From NCBI RefSeq assembly GCF_041146395.1, contig NC_090989.1:120155501-120219500 (forward strand): a stretch of 64,000 nt of DNA. The letters are read 5' to 3'. Shown here piece by piece: positions 46,996 through 58,655 of the stretch. Both the position numbers and the translations under genes were made by a program. The notes under the pieces were generated by a model. The model was not told the origin of the DNA, ran no database searches, and was given only the letters and a program-made list of their open reading frames with translations. This DNA comes from Eulemur rufifrons. Its lineage: Eukaryota; Chordata; Mammalia; Primates; Lemuridae. The stretch's first letter is position 1, and each line of letters starts with the position of its first letter.

Positions 46996-48564
46996 TTAAG
47001 GATCTGGTATTGAAAAGGACAGGCAGGGAAGCGGGCCAAGAACAGGAGTTTAAGGAGTTGATATTTTATTGTTATCATAAAGAGAATCTAGAACTGGGAG
47101 GGAAGAAATGTGAGCAGAAACAGGAAAATCTTCTTGGCCCAGGTGGGCTGGGGGAGGGAGCCCAGCAGCTCAGGCTGCCACAAAGACAGCATTAATGAGG
47201 AGCCTGCCATCCCCAGGGCTCATCCAAGGGTGAGGCTGCAAGTGTTCTGCCAGCTGTTTATTCTTGCCATCACTGTGGACAGACACGGGTCTTGGATCCG
47301 GGGCTGCCGATGCTGGGGAGGGAGGACAGTTATCAGGAGAGTGTGCAAGGGGCCACCGTGGCAGGTGGGTCCTGGCACCAACTTTATTGATTGAGGGGAA
47401 TGTAATTTACCTGATTTTTAAAAATCACATGAGTAAATGGAGAGAAACCATCCCTAAGCAAGCAATAAAGCAGCAAGGAAGAAGCAGCACAGGTTGGCAT
47501 TTTCCTCTGTATGGATGGAGAAGTGAGGTGGGGAGCAGATGGGAGTGGTAGCATGAGCCTCTAGGGTCAAGAGCATGCAGAGCCCATGCCTGTGGTGCCG
47601 GAGTGAGGCTTGCCAGCTCCCTGCACAGGTCAACGTGCTCCAGTGGCAGGAGAGGCTGCCAGTGTGCCAGCTGTCAGCATTTCCTGACGGAGGAGCCGGG
47701 AGCCAGCCCCTTTGGAGTAGAGGAGCACCGATGCGCGACCTCTCTTCCCAGCGTCTCCCTTCCCACACAACTGGGCTCCTAGGCCCAGGCATCCGGGAAA
47801 TTTTCCATGCCCCAGAACCTCATCAACCTGCGGGCAGGGAGCAGAAATGAACGTGGCAGCACCAGCCACAGATGGCCACAGTTTCTAAATAAGCATTTCA
47901 TTAGTTTGGAACCCAGGGAAAACATGGTTCAAGTTATAGGGAAAAATAAATGAGTAAGGAGAGCCTGATTTTAAATCCTGCTAGTTGCATTCAGCACAAC
48001 TATAAAAATAAGCAGAGTTCTCTTTTTAAAGGGGCCACTGTTAATTAGCCGTGGCGCCCATTCTGGCTCTTCATCTAGTTAAAACGTGGTTATGCCATGC
48101 TGGGGAAGGGCGTGCAGTCCGGGTCCCACATATCCTTTTTATGCCCACTCCTGTCATGCTGAAATTGGCTCCCTCATTCCGTAACTGTGCTTTATGTAGG
48201 AGCTGAACGGGAATAGCATTGCTTGTGTTTATACTTGCTGCCCTCCCCTGGAAGGCCAATTCTTCCTCGTTCCTCCTTCCAGAGGTCGGTGCTCAATCCC
48301 AATTGGAGTGGACACCCGATTCCATTTCCTCAAGCTGTGAGTTCTGTTTCTCGTTTGCTTACCCCGGTAAGTAATGCCCGGGAGTGCTTTCCATGTCCTC
48401 TGTGTAACCCCCGTCGGTTCACGCTGCGCTCCCAAGATGAGGCTTCCAGTCTCCCCTCATCTCCCCTCACAGGCTTGTCCTGCCCAAGGAGGGGTTTAGA
48501 CTGCGATTCACAAAGCCTCCTGAATGCCGCTATGGTTAGGCATTTTAGCAGGCGACAGGGAATG
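46996..48564. other. Single-copy intergenic DNA
   Basis: No repeat or exon called. 47985-48095 (gccactgttaattagccgtgg and flanks) is conserved-looking single-copy sequence. Confidence 0.5.
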
Positions 48565-48690
48565 TATGGGGCACTTGAAACCTGGTTTGAGTCCCAGCTG
48601 CAATGATAACCTCACTAAGCCCCAGTTTCTTCATCTGCAGGATGGGGCCGAGAGGCTCTGCTGCTGGGAGGGATGGCTACAGGCTCCTGG
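48565..48690 (+). repeat. MIR fragment
   Basis: gaaacctggtttgagtcccagctgc then ctaagccccagtttcttcatctgcaggatgggg. Confidence 0.7.
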
Positions 48691-48889
48691 GCATCTTCTG
48701 ACCGCTTCTTTAGGTGTTCATCAACCTGGGCTTACATTGCGTGAGGCCAGGTGACCTTAAAAGAAGGTTAACAAAGGCTAAAGAGCCTCTTATTTTTAGG
48801 CTGAGTTTGGGTACAAAAGTTCCTTCGTTTTGAGTAGGTCTGGTTGGTTTGGGTATTCTGAGATGCCCTTGTATCCTTATTAGTATAAT

Positions 48890-49105
48890 AGCTAGTGATT
48901 TTTGAGTACCTATCATGTGTAAGCTCTAATCTCGTGGTTTGTACTCTTTGTATCATTTTATCTTTATCACTACACTATGAGATAGGTATTATTATTCCAA
49001 TCTTATGGATAAGGAAACTGAGATGCAAGGAGTCTCAAGTAACAGATCCAAGATCTCAGAACATCTGATAAGTGTGACATTTGGGTTTCAACTGGCCCAT
49101 TGACT
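48890..49105 (-). repeat. MIR, antisense
   Basis: gagtacctatcatgtgtaagctctaa, actatgagataggtattattattcc, tatggataaggaaactgagatgcaagg. Confidence 0.8.
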
Positions 49106-49170
49106 TCTTTATACCATTCATTGCTGACGCTCTAGAAATCTAAGAACCCAACTTGAGCAATTCTCTAGAG

Positions 49171-49359
49171 CAGTGCTGTCTATCAGAAAGTTTTCTGCAA
49201 TGATGAAAATGTCCTATTCTGCTCTGGCCAATATGATAGCCATTAGCCACTTGAAATGTGGGTAATGTGACAGAATCGAGTTTGAAACTTTATTTGATTT
49301 TAATTACTCTAAATTTAGATAGCTCATGTGGCTACTGGGCCCCATATTGGACAGCACAG
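49171..49359 (+). mobile_element. hAT-type MITE
   Basis: Terminal repeats cagtgctgtctat and ttggacagcacag are near-perfect inverts; inner gccattagccacttgaaatgtgg and agctcatgtggctactgggcc are typical of this element type. Flanks ctctagag and ccctggag match at 6 of 8, a worn target duplication. Confidence 0.82.
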
Positions 49360-49724
49360 CCCTGGAGCCTGATTTCGCTGATGCAAGCCCTGAAGGAGAT
49401 TCCAGAAACTCCTATTCAGTGGCCCTCCCCCCGCCCCCATATATGGGCACACACTTAGTGGCCACTTTCATAGGGTTCTGTAGTAAACTGCACATGGGAT
49501 GTCACCTTCTATTCATAGTGGTATGGTGAGGGCTCTGGGGCTTCATCTGGACGAAAGTCCAGATAGCCCTTGACCTTGCAGTTTCTTCTCCGGGCTCCCC
49601 TTTAACTTTTGGTTTCCAATCTTCAATTTCTGGGTCTCCAGTTTCTCGTTCAGCTGTATCTGCTCTTTCTCCTCCTGTGCAGACCTCGCTCTGCTTCATC
49701 CAGTAGGAAGTTTAGACTTTCACA

Positions 49725-50070
49725 GTCTAAACTTACTTTCTTGTGTGAATATATCACAGTTTATTTAACAAATGCCTCAGTAGGACATTTAGGTTATTCC
49801 CAATGTTTTGCTATTACAGATAACACTAATCAGCCTCTTTACAGCTGATTCAGATAATTCTTTATATATATCTATAATCAGTCCATGAGAGCAGATTCCT
49901 AGAACTGCAATTGAGAGGTCAAAGGACATGTATGTTCTAGCTAGGTGTTGTCAAAATTGCTTCCAGGAAGGTTTACCAGGTTTTATTCCCATCCACAGAG
50001 TCTGAGAGTGCCTGACTGTGTTGGGATCACAGGATCTGAGCACTCACTCACCCCTCATATTCACCATTGT
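49725..50070 (-). repeat. Old L1 3' region, antisense
   Basis: Antisense L1M: gtgtgaatatatcacagtttatt, gacatttaggttattcccaatg, ttgctattacagataac, gattcctagaactgcaattg and tcccatccacagagtctgagag. Confidence 0.7.
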
Positions 50071-50074
50071 AATT

Positions 50075-50640
50075 TTTTAAAATTAGAATTAGAATTAGGA
50101 TATGTTTCACTTACATTCACTAACAAGTTACCCCAAAACTTATCAACTTAAAACAACCACTTTATTTTGTTCACAATTTTGTGGAGCAGTCATTTGGGAA
50201 GGGCTTGGCTGGGCAGTTCTTCCGTGGTGTTTATGACATGATTACTGCCAGAAGTTGGCTGGAGCTGGAATCATCTGAAATCTTGATGAGGCCAGACGGC
50301 CAAGCTGGCTCACTCATAGGGCTGCATTGGTGCTCCCTGTTGCCTAGGAGCTGAGCTGGGGCTGTCAACTGGAGTGCCCACATGTGATCTCTCCAGCATG
50401 GGGATCTCATGGTAGTTGGACTTTTGACATGGTGGCTGGCTTGCCCCAAAGTGAGATCCAAGTGGAAGCTGCATGGCCTTTTCTGACCTAGCCTTAGAAG
50501 TCATACAGTGTCACTTCTGCCATACTCTACTGGTCAAAGCAGTCATAAGCTTGCCCAGATTCAAGGGAAGGGAATATAGACTCCACCTTAAAATAAGAGA
50601 AATGTCAAAGATTTAAGGCTATTTAAAATCTGCCATAGAA
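50075..50640 (+). repeat. Old LTR- or DNA-type repeat, family uncertain
   Basis: Follows a common mammalian repeat order: caacttaaaacaaccactttattttgttcacaa, ttgggaagggcttggctgggcagttctt, gcatggggatctcatgg, cagtgtcacttctgccatactctactgg and tctgccata. I recognise the pattern but not the name. Confidence 0.5.
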
Positions 50641-51684
50641 GATATTTTACATGTAAGCATTGGCTGGACAGTATTAGTGATACATTCACCATCCATGGCA
50701 CTCAGGTGTTTGAAGGACCTTTCCTGGATATGCAAGGTGGCTGTCCTGGGCCTTGTGTTGGGTTAATGTGCATGTGAATGTGGGCAAACGTGAGTAGGCT
50801 GGGATTTATGTGCACAACAGTCAGGAGTTCAGGGTCTGCGGTTGGATGCCATCACTGATCTGGGATTGGCTGGCTGCTGACTCCCAGGCATCTCTGACAT
50901 CACGAAGGGGATTGAGAGAGCCCAGTCAGGTTGGAGGACTCAGTGTTTAATACTCTTTCTGGGGACTAACATGAGGGCCCAGCAGCAAGCCTGGCATTTG
51001 TGACCAGCCAAGAAATGGTTAATCTGCTGCACCTACCATGTCTGCTCCATAGAAGTGCCATCCCCAGGAATAGGGTGGAGGAACAAAAAGAGATTCACCT
51101 GGTTCTGACCACCGAATTTTAGTGAATAGACCTTTGTTTTAGGACCTTCAATGTCAATGCCTGATTTGATCAACTTTAGGCAAGGTGGTAAGAGAAGGAG
51201 AAATCCCAGAGAGCCCTGACAGTTTCATGTTTTCATTGGTAACCCGTTCTAGCTTGGGGCATCCGTGCTGCCATCTCACCTTAGCTATCATCCTTGACTC
51301 AGTTGTTTTGATTTTTAATGTGTCCTAATCTAGCTTTGTTCCCAACTAGACAGATGGCCCAGCTGCCTCTCAGGGTTTATGGGGTCAAGGATCCTGTCCC
51401 TGAGATTTATAACTCATCATAATTCCTCGGGTCCACACCCAGATTTTCTGCATGCTTCCCTTCAGAGTCACTCGGATATTGGTTAGGAAAGGAGCCCACA
51501 TCCTATCCATTTTCCCTTACATAGGCAGGGCAGCGTGGGCCAGCATCTTCTGGGGACCTTTTCACAATACATATGGCCAAGCCCCACCCTGCACCTGGGG
51601 TTTCTAGAGAGTGGGAAAGGGACTTTGGCATGTCTATTTGGAAGCAATTTTTTGACAATTATGCTGCCACCATCCCCAAAGAGT
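50641..51684. other. Single-copy intergenic DNA
   Basis: No gene or repeat recognised. Confidence 0.5.
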
Positions 51685-51850
51685 CTTAGTTTACAAGGTG
51701 TTTTACTTTACATCTGTCACCTCAGTTGATCCTTGCAAAAGGTAAGGCAGGTGTTATTACCTGTTTCACAGAAAAGGAAACTAAAGCACAGAAAGCTTAA
51801 ATGACTAGCTTGTAAATCTCCTAGTTACATTTGGACCAAGAATTTCTGAC
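51685..51850 (-). repeat. MIR, antisense
   Basis: cctcagttgatccttgcaaaaggtaaggcaggtgttattacc, ttcacagaaaaggaaactaaagcacagaaagcttaaatgac. Confidence 0.75.
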
Positions 51851-53464
51851 TCCTTTAGAAATCATTCAGCAGTTTCCTTTCTGTGAAGACCTCATGGGCA
51901 CTCCCCTCGCTGTGGCATGCCTGGGGCTGTTGGTGGGGTGAGTGGCAGATGTTCTGTTGGACTGTGGTGTAGCTCAGTGGGCCAGAGAGTCTGGGATAGG
52001 GAAGCTCTGGAGCTTAGACTGAGCCTCCTGCTGTGTGTGCAGGGACACCTTCCTATCTGATTAGCTTGCAGGTTTCAGCTGAATTTGGGTTGTGAAGGTG
52101 ACACCTCCTCTGGTGGGAGTGCTGAGGCCATTAGGATGCACAGCACATCTCTAAATGCAACAGCTAGTCTCCACTCCTCTAGAATGTAGGTTGGTGGTGA
52201 AAAACACCAGAACAAACCTTTATCTTACATTTCAAAGTGCTGCTAGAGGAGGAAGGCTGGACTGCTGTTGGAAGTGAATCTGAGCAAGAACCAGCTCCTA
52301 AAGACCAGGCTGCATCTTTCTGAAAGAAAGTACAAGGGGATATCTGGAGTAAAAGACTTTATCCCTGGCCAGCAGGCATAGTGGATGCCAACCAGATACC
52401 TCCCCAATCCTGTAACTCTTTGGTGATAAAGACATGACAATCCTTTCACCCTGGAGGAGATAAGTGAAGGTGAGAACCAGAACATTTAAGAGTGAAAAGA
52501 GACCTAGAGACCCCCTGGTCAGCTCCCATAATTTCCAGCACAAAAGCCAGGCTTAGAGTGGAGAAGATACTTGTCTAGAGTCACTTAGTGCAGAAGTGGC
52601 AGCCACAGAACTAGAACCCAGGGCTCTTCCTGCTCATCATACCACTTTGCCGCTTCCTGGAGGTCCAAATGCTTGGAAGGGGGACAGATGCTTCTGCTTA
52701 ATCCATTCGTACCATCTCTGGTAGGAGACCCAGGGTGCAAAGCAGAGTCAGGCATTTTCTGACTTCTAACATGGCAAGTTTTCAGTTTTGAACCTCTTTT
52801 TAATGCCATCCTATCTTTCTTCCTTTGGTGGAAGGATGAGCTATGCATTAAAATAGGATGTCTACAACTGGCTGGTGAGCTTTGAGTGCTTGTAGAGGCT
52901 CCCAAACCTTTTTCCCTGCCACATAGTTCAAATGACCTCTGTTTATAAGGTCCTCATGTTCTCAGAATGTAAAGCCATAAGCTATTATTATCCATGCATT
53001 TATGACTTCCAATTTTGTTTTCCTGATGAGTTTGAATCACCAAGCAGGTCTTTTGATACGGATAGAGGACAGGTAAGTTTGAAGGCTTGGGATGGATTGT
53101 GGCAGATGTGAGCAGTTAACGTTGCCTGGAGAAGGCATAGTAAGTTGGGAATTTATGGGCCATCAGGGGTGACAATAAAAAGGCACCAAGAGCCTGAAGG
53201 GGAAGGAGGGAGAACGAACTAAAAAAGAATGGGCAGGGCAGGGAGTAGCAGCACCAAAGTCCTCCACTGCCTGGTTTGAAATTTTTCTGGGATTCATCCC
53301 TGTTGTTACCCTTGGCTAAATCCATGGGATTTCCCACCAGACATTATGGCTTTCTGATCAATGTTCAGAGAATCCGATTCTCCTTTGGTCTAAGAGTGTA
53401 ACTACCATGTCTGTGTACTAAGAACCTAATAATATGAAGCAGAGCTACTCTCTGGAAGGACCCT
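51851..53464. other. Single-copy intergenic DNA
   Basis: 52490-52625 has a weak antisense MIR-like pattern (ggcttagagtggagaag..agtcacttagtgcagaagtgg). Nothing else is recognised. Confidence 0.45.
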
Positions 53465-53580
53465 CTGAGGATATCTAGTCAAGTCCCTTCACTGGACAGG
53501 TGAGGCCCTGAGAGTCTGTGTGATATGCTCCAGCCAGCAAGTGGGACATTGAGCCTGGGACCCCATTGCCCTGATTTCCA
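53465..53580 (-). repeat. MIR-like fragment, antisense
   Basis: tagtcaagtcccttcactggacaggtgaggccctgagagtctg, ccagccagcaagtggg. Confidence 0.6.
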
Positions 53581-54149
53581 TTTTTCTGTTTTGTAACAGA
53601 CACTGAAAAGGTGCCACAAATTTCTGCTTGTGGTTTGTGATTGGGACTTGGAGCCCTAGCTTTGGTTTTCAGATTCCTGGATTGATAGGTATTGGGGCAA
53701 GACAGAGTCGTCTTATATCTTACTTGGGTCAAATGATCAGGTGTGCTCAAAAAGTGTCTTCACTCTGAATGAATATTTCCCTGACAGGTGCATTACCCAG
53801 TGAACCAAAGGAGTCAGTGACAAAAGGGAAGGAAGAAGGGAAAAGTGGCTGTATTTGCAAATTTGATGAGGATAAGGAAAATTTTTACAGTTCCCCTTCC
53901 CTGAGGGAGTTCTCAATGAGTGGGATGTCCTGCTCAGAGAGAGGGCCCAACCTGTCCGCTCATCCTCATGCTTGATCACCTGACACCTTTGACAGAGGCC
54001 AACAATAATAATTTACATTTACTGAGAACACTTTGCCAAGAAACTCAAAATCATATTATAAATGTCATGTGCTGTGACAGCCACTATTATCCTGTGAGAG
54101 ATATTGCAACAAATCATCCAATAATTAATTTATAAATACCAGAAAACCA
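53581..54149. other. Unassigned intergenic sequence
   Basis: 54005-54075 (taataatttacatttactgag..) may be a worn MIR. Otherwise nothing. Confidence 0.4.
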
Positions 54150-54520
54150 GAGGGTACTGGATGAAAACCAATGTGACTGTGCAGGGAACCAATCGCATCA
54201 GACCAATTTAATTTCCTCCAATGTCAGAATGACAGGTCTGGAAGATAAGGCAAAAGCAATAGACGTAAAATATCCTGACTTCAGTAAGCCCTTTAGCTCT
54301 GTTCCATATGATGTCCTCATAAACATGCTATGAAAATATGGTGTCGGCTCTGCTATTGTTATTTAGTCTTTGATTTATCATAGTTTCCTTTCCCCAAAGA
54401 ATTTGAGTGGAGTGCTCTGCAGAAAAATATCTGCCGCGCGGGAGAGTACTGGAAGGGCCTCACTCAGGACCCAGGCCTGGAATTAGTCTTGTTCAGTAAT
54501 ATGATTACAGAGATAACTCA
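54150..54520 (+). pseudogene. L3/CR1-family LINE reverse transcriptase fossil
   Basis: The plus strand carries a non-L1, non-L2 RT remnant: accaatttaatttcc, then a frame reading DKAKAIDVKYPDFSKPFSSVPYDVL, the CR1/L3 RT block that normally reads D-x-SKAFDxVPHD, then sequence near 54450-54480 resembling the LQGSVLGPLLF region out of frame. The first Asp-containing catalytic motif is retained in form but the frame is broken. CR1/L3 LINEs died out early in mammals, so this is among the oldest elements here. Confidence 0.65.
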
Positions 54521-55265
54521 TGGTGACACAGCACTTTAACATTTACAAAATGCTGATGTCTTATACCCAAGTTTTTAGATTCTAAACTCAGATCATTTCC
54601 TGCTCTCCTATAACTGCTTTGAAAGGAGCTATTCACTCAACTATTCCAGAGGAACTATGGTTTTTCCAGGCCTATGAAGGAAGTTTCAAGAGGTAATATT
54701 TATAGTGGAGGATGGGGGAAGCTGGTTTTCTGAGGAGAGCCCCCAGCCCCCTGGTCTCCAGCTCTTTTCCATAACAACTCGCTCTGTGGAGTCAAGCAGT
54801 AGTGGTGGGCCTGCCGGTGAGCCCAAACGCAGATGTGAAGCTGGGGGTTTGGTTTAGGTGCGGGCAGAGTTGTTATGCTGAGGTTGAGAAGGCTCGCCAT
54901 TCTCAGGCATTGGGGTGAAGATGGGGGATTTCACAACTCCCAGAGAGGCCTGGTTGCTAAGAGGTCCTGAGGGACCTTCAAAGAGCTGCTGCTCCTGCTG
55001 TCCCCGCTGCCCCTGCTGCTGGATACGTGTGGTCCCTGGAAATGCTGCCTGAGCCTGCTAAGCAGTGGTGCAGGGCTGAAGGGGACTGCCTCTCTATTCT
55101 GTATCAGGGGACACGTGGGGCAGAGCTGCTTCCTTCTCTCTCTGCAGTGGGGAGGGGGGTGTTGGTTGGTAATTGTTTGACAGTTAATTCACTGCCAGTC
55201 CACTAGAAGGCAAAAAGCCACTATCTTTCTGCTGCCTACTGGTTTGAGAGACCCTAAACAGCCCC
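54521..55265. other. Single-copy intergenic DNA
   Basis: Contains a GCT/CCTG-rich patch at 54982-55021. No gene. Confidence 0.5.
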
Positions 55266-55269
55266 AACT

Positions 55270-56060
55270 GTCTGAGTGCCCAGGGAACGTATAATCATGA
55301 GTGAAAGAAAACTCATCACCCACTTAAGGGAATTTAGTAAACAACTAGAACAGGTGGCTTTTACTGAGGTAGAACAAAATGATGAGGCAGAAGAGAGCTT
55401 TAGAATAGAAGTAAGAGCTCTCAAGGAAAACTAGAGAACAACATTGATTTTCTTCAACAACAAAAAGCAATTTCTTACTTTAAAAAATTTGATAAGTAAA
55501 CTGTAAAAGAGACTGGTCACTCCTGGGAATCAAATTAGTGTTCTGGGTGATCATATGGGAGAAATAGCTCACAAAGTAAAATCACAAAGTACAAAGATGA
55601 GGAGATTATGAGCAAAATGTGAATAAGTATAACCAAGAAATCCAATATGAAAAAACAAGGGGCTCTAGGAGGGTAGAGGGAGAGATAATAGTTAAAGAAA
55701 TAATAGAAGAAACATCTTCTGACTGAAGAAAGACATGCTCTAGGGTACAGAAGGAATCAACGAGGGTTCTGGGATCATTGCAAACAGATACATCCCAGGC
55801 ATAGGTGGCATTGCTGAGCTCCAAAGAAAAAGAAAATTTTGTAGGCTGTTGATGGAAAAAGTGGGTCATGTACAAAGGAAAGGTCTTTAGATTTATTTGC
55901 AGAACTGGAAACCAGAAGACAGTGGAACAACATTTACCAACATTGAAAGAAAAGGATTGTGATCTAAGAATTCTATGCCCAGTCAACATAATGATCATCT
56001 CTCAGGGCATTTTTGGATATACAAGGCACCAGTGAACATTGTACCCAAATTCTACCTGTG
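55270..56060 (+). repeat. L1M/HAL1-like ORF1 region
   Basis: A-rich sense sequence with catgagtgaaagaaaactcatcac, gatgaggcagaagagagctttagaa, later gaaaccagaagacagtggaacaaca and ctaagaattctatgcccagtcaa, the marker shared with the copy near 11729. All frames are broken. Confidence 0.6.
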
Positions 56061-56128
56061 GGGTCAAAAATTGGAAGGGACTTCAAAAATTATTGTATCC
56101 ACTCACCCTCTATATTAATTATTTCCTC

Positions 56129-56130
<2 letters not shown>

Positions 56131-56165
<35 letters not shown>
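56131..56165. repeat. (GT)n microsatellite
   Basis: About 16 GT units with one A interruption at the start. Confidence 0.95.
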
Positions 56166-56166
<1 letters not shown>

Positions 56167-56491
56167 CCTGGTGGGACGAGGGTAGGGAACCATAAGAGTA
56201 GAGTTATGGAAGCCCATTAAAACCATTAGATGGCTTATAAATGCTTATTTGTATTTAGAAATGTTTACTGAAGAATCGAGTTGGCCATAATAAGCATAAT
56301 CTCGGGTCAGTATGGGAGAGCCCCAGGGAAACAAATTTGGTTGCAGAGGAATTTCCCAATGGGAGAAATAAGACATAGTGCTAGATGGCTAGAGGTTTCT
56401 CCCTGAAAAGTTCCCATCTAGGATTGTCAGGCTTAGCAAATTAAAATACAGGATACCCAGTTAAATTTAAATTTCAGGTAAACAATGAACA

Positions 56492-56493
<2 letters not shown>
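56166..56493. other. Unassigned sequence between two GT microsatellites
   Basis: No repeat family recognised. Confidence 0.4.

Positions 56494-56529
<36 letters not shown>
56494..56529. repeat. (GT)n microsatellite
   Basis: 18 perfect TG/GT units, same strand as the array 330 bp upstream. Confidence 0.95.
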
Positions 56530-56530
<1 letters not shown>

Positions 56531-56771
56531 ATTTAGCATAAGTATGTCTGAGCTACAGTTTTCGGGGAGATTGGGATGTCAGCTATAGATATATGCTTAA
56601 GACTGGAGTCTCAATGGGAAGAAAACAAGGAAATCTTGACGTGAACGATCAGGTTAATGCCAATGTGGGAACCAGAGAAGGGGTAGTTTCTGAGTGCCAG
56701 CTTCTCTCTCTTTAGGTTTGAAACAGATTTGAACTGGTCTTTGCCTGTGTGGCATTTAAAATCTAATTATA

Positions 56772-56800
56772 AAGAGAGAGAGAAAGTGAGAGAGAGAGAA
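56772..56800. repeat. (GA)n tract
   Basis: Imperfect GA repeats just upstream of the MIR. Confidence 0.85.
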
Positions 56801-56814
56801 TAAGAGCTAATTTT

Positions 56815-57010
56815 CATTGAGCATTTACCATGTGTCAACCACTATGTTAAATGCTTTAGCATACTTATTATTGAAAATAATGATCCCCATTTTACAGATG
56901 GGGGAGACTAAAGTGCAGACAGTTTAAATAACCTGCTTAAGGTCACACAGCCAGCAAGTGGCAGACCCAGGACTTGAACTCAGGTCTGCCTGACCCTGGA
57001 AGCTGCACCA
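56815..57010 (-). repeat. MIR, antisense, near full length
   Basis: attgagcatttaccatgtgtcaacc, ccccattttacagatgggggagac, ggtcacacagccagcaagtggcagacccaggacttgaac, then tctgcctgaccctggaagc. Confidence 0.88.
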
Positions 57011-57039
57011 TTGCCCTTGATGCCATCCTACTCCACAGT

Positions 57040-57550
57040 AAAGTGCAGCAAGCCAAAAACAAAAACAAAGCACAGTGCTTGCTGACCCTGTATGCAGGCA
57101 TCGGAGGTGGTCAGGGTGGAAGAGGTCAGTGTGGGCCAGATTGACCAGGGAAGTCTTCTTGGAAAAGGAGACTCAGAAACTGGATTCTCACCAGTGGGTT
57201 TGAATTTGCGTTGGTGAAAGGAATGAGCAGAGAGAACATGGGGCTGGTGGAAAGAGGGGCCTGGTGGGGCTGGCGGTGAGGGTAGGGGTGGGTTGGGTTG
57301 TGAGGTGGTGCCCCAACAAATCAGAGGAGACAGGAGGAGTTGAGTTGGCCTGTCAGGGGAGAGTGTGCCTAGGGTGTCACACAGAGTGACCAGGAAAGGT
57401 GAACCATAGGCCGAAGAGGGGGCAGGGGCCATGTCATGGGTGAGGAATGGGTGAATTGCTATGGGTTGGGGGAGGTATGAATGACATACAGGCTAGTTTC
57501 AGCTTTTGGTCTTTATCTTAAGGTTCTTATCTTACAACCAAGAAAGAGTT
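57040..57550 (-). repeat. L2 fragment, antisense
   Basis: aggaatgagcagagagaacatgg, later tggtctttatcttaaggttc and gttttaaggtgaggagtag, the same antisense blocks as at 330-720. Confidence 0.55.
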
Positions 57551-57567
57551 TTAAGGTGAGGAGTAGT

Positions 57568-57608
57568 GGGGGTGGGGGTGGGGGGGGGGTAGGGGTGGAG
57601 GGGGTGGG
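57568..57608 (+). other. G-rich tract, candidate G-quadruplex
   Basis: At least six runs of four or more G (including one of ten) within 41 bp on the plus strand, separated by 1-4 bases. This meets the usual G3+N1-7 pattern with margin. No promoter is visible nearby. Confidence 0.75.
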
Positions 57609-58544
57609 TTGGAGCAATGTTTAGGAGATAAGTAGACAGGACTTGGAGATGGATCCTGACGTGAGGAGAGGCTGATGCCTGCAGGGTCCCTGGGCAGTGC
57701 CCTTGAGTGGAGGGAACCCAGTAAGCTGGCTGGGGTGGGGACAATAGGAGGAATTCTTGTTGGCTGCAGTGTTGGGGCAGCAACTGACCCCAGGAGAGGA
57801 GGGAACTTATGGTGCCTGTTTCTGTGCAGGGCACAGACAGGCAGCCCCGGTTAGAAGAAGGGCGTCACACCAGCCTTGAGAGTGTGCCTACAGCTGTGAC
57901 AGGCAGTGACAGGGCTGCTCTCTGTGCCCCGCCAGCAGCCTGTGAGCTGATCTCCCAGACGGACATCTCCACCCCCAGGGTGGTACAGAGCCCACACAGA
58001 GACCTAACACGGTAAAGGTGCAAGTTTGGATGCCTCTCAGGTAGCGTCCTCCCCCAACATTGGTTTTACATCAAACCCACACGTCCTTCTAGATCACCCA
58101 CCACCACAGGCCAGGTGCTGTCCCCGACACTGACTGTGGGCAAGCCAAGCCGTCGCCATGCGAGGCGACTGAAATAAAATGTGTAATTGTGCTCCAAGAC
58201 ACCTTAATTGTTTATTAATTACTCCATAAATCACAGTGACACCTGTGTTTGTGCTCCTGTTAATTCACTCTCACGAGGTGGGGCTGGAAGTACATCATGC
58301 TTCCTTGAGAAGCACACAGGCCAACAAACAACTGGGCCCTTACCTGTGGGACAAGAGGTACCTGAATTGGGAGGGGGACGCCAGGACTGTTGGTGCTTCC
58401 CCTTCACCACCTGTCAGCCTCAGCTGTATCTCCCTCCTCCTCTGGCCAGGACGGCAGCCGGAGCCTTGACAGGGGAGGGTGGGTGAGGTGCTCTACTTCC
58501 TCCATTTGATTTCATCTTCCCAGAAACCCGGGAAGAGAGGGGTT
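57609..58544. other. Single-copy intergenic DNA
   Basis: 58155-58240 looks conserved: gcgaggcgactgaaataaaatg, then ccttaattgtttattaattactcc. No exon supported. Confidence 0.45.
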
Positions 58545-58655
58545 ACTGTGTTCATTTTATAGGGACACACCAAGGCTCAGAGATTTTATGCAAATCCCAA
58601 GGTCACACAGTCAATTAAGTGGCCTTGCTGGAGTTTGGATGTAGCCCCTGGTGGG
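58545..58655 (-). repeat. MIR fragment, antisense
   Basis: ttcattttatagggacacaccaaggctcagag and aaggtcacacagtcaattaagtggcc. Confidence 0.75.
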
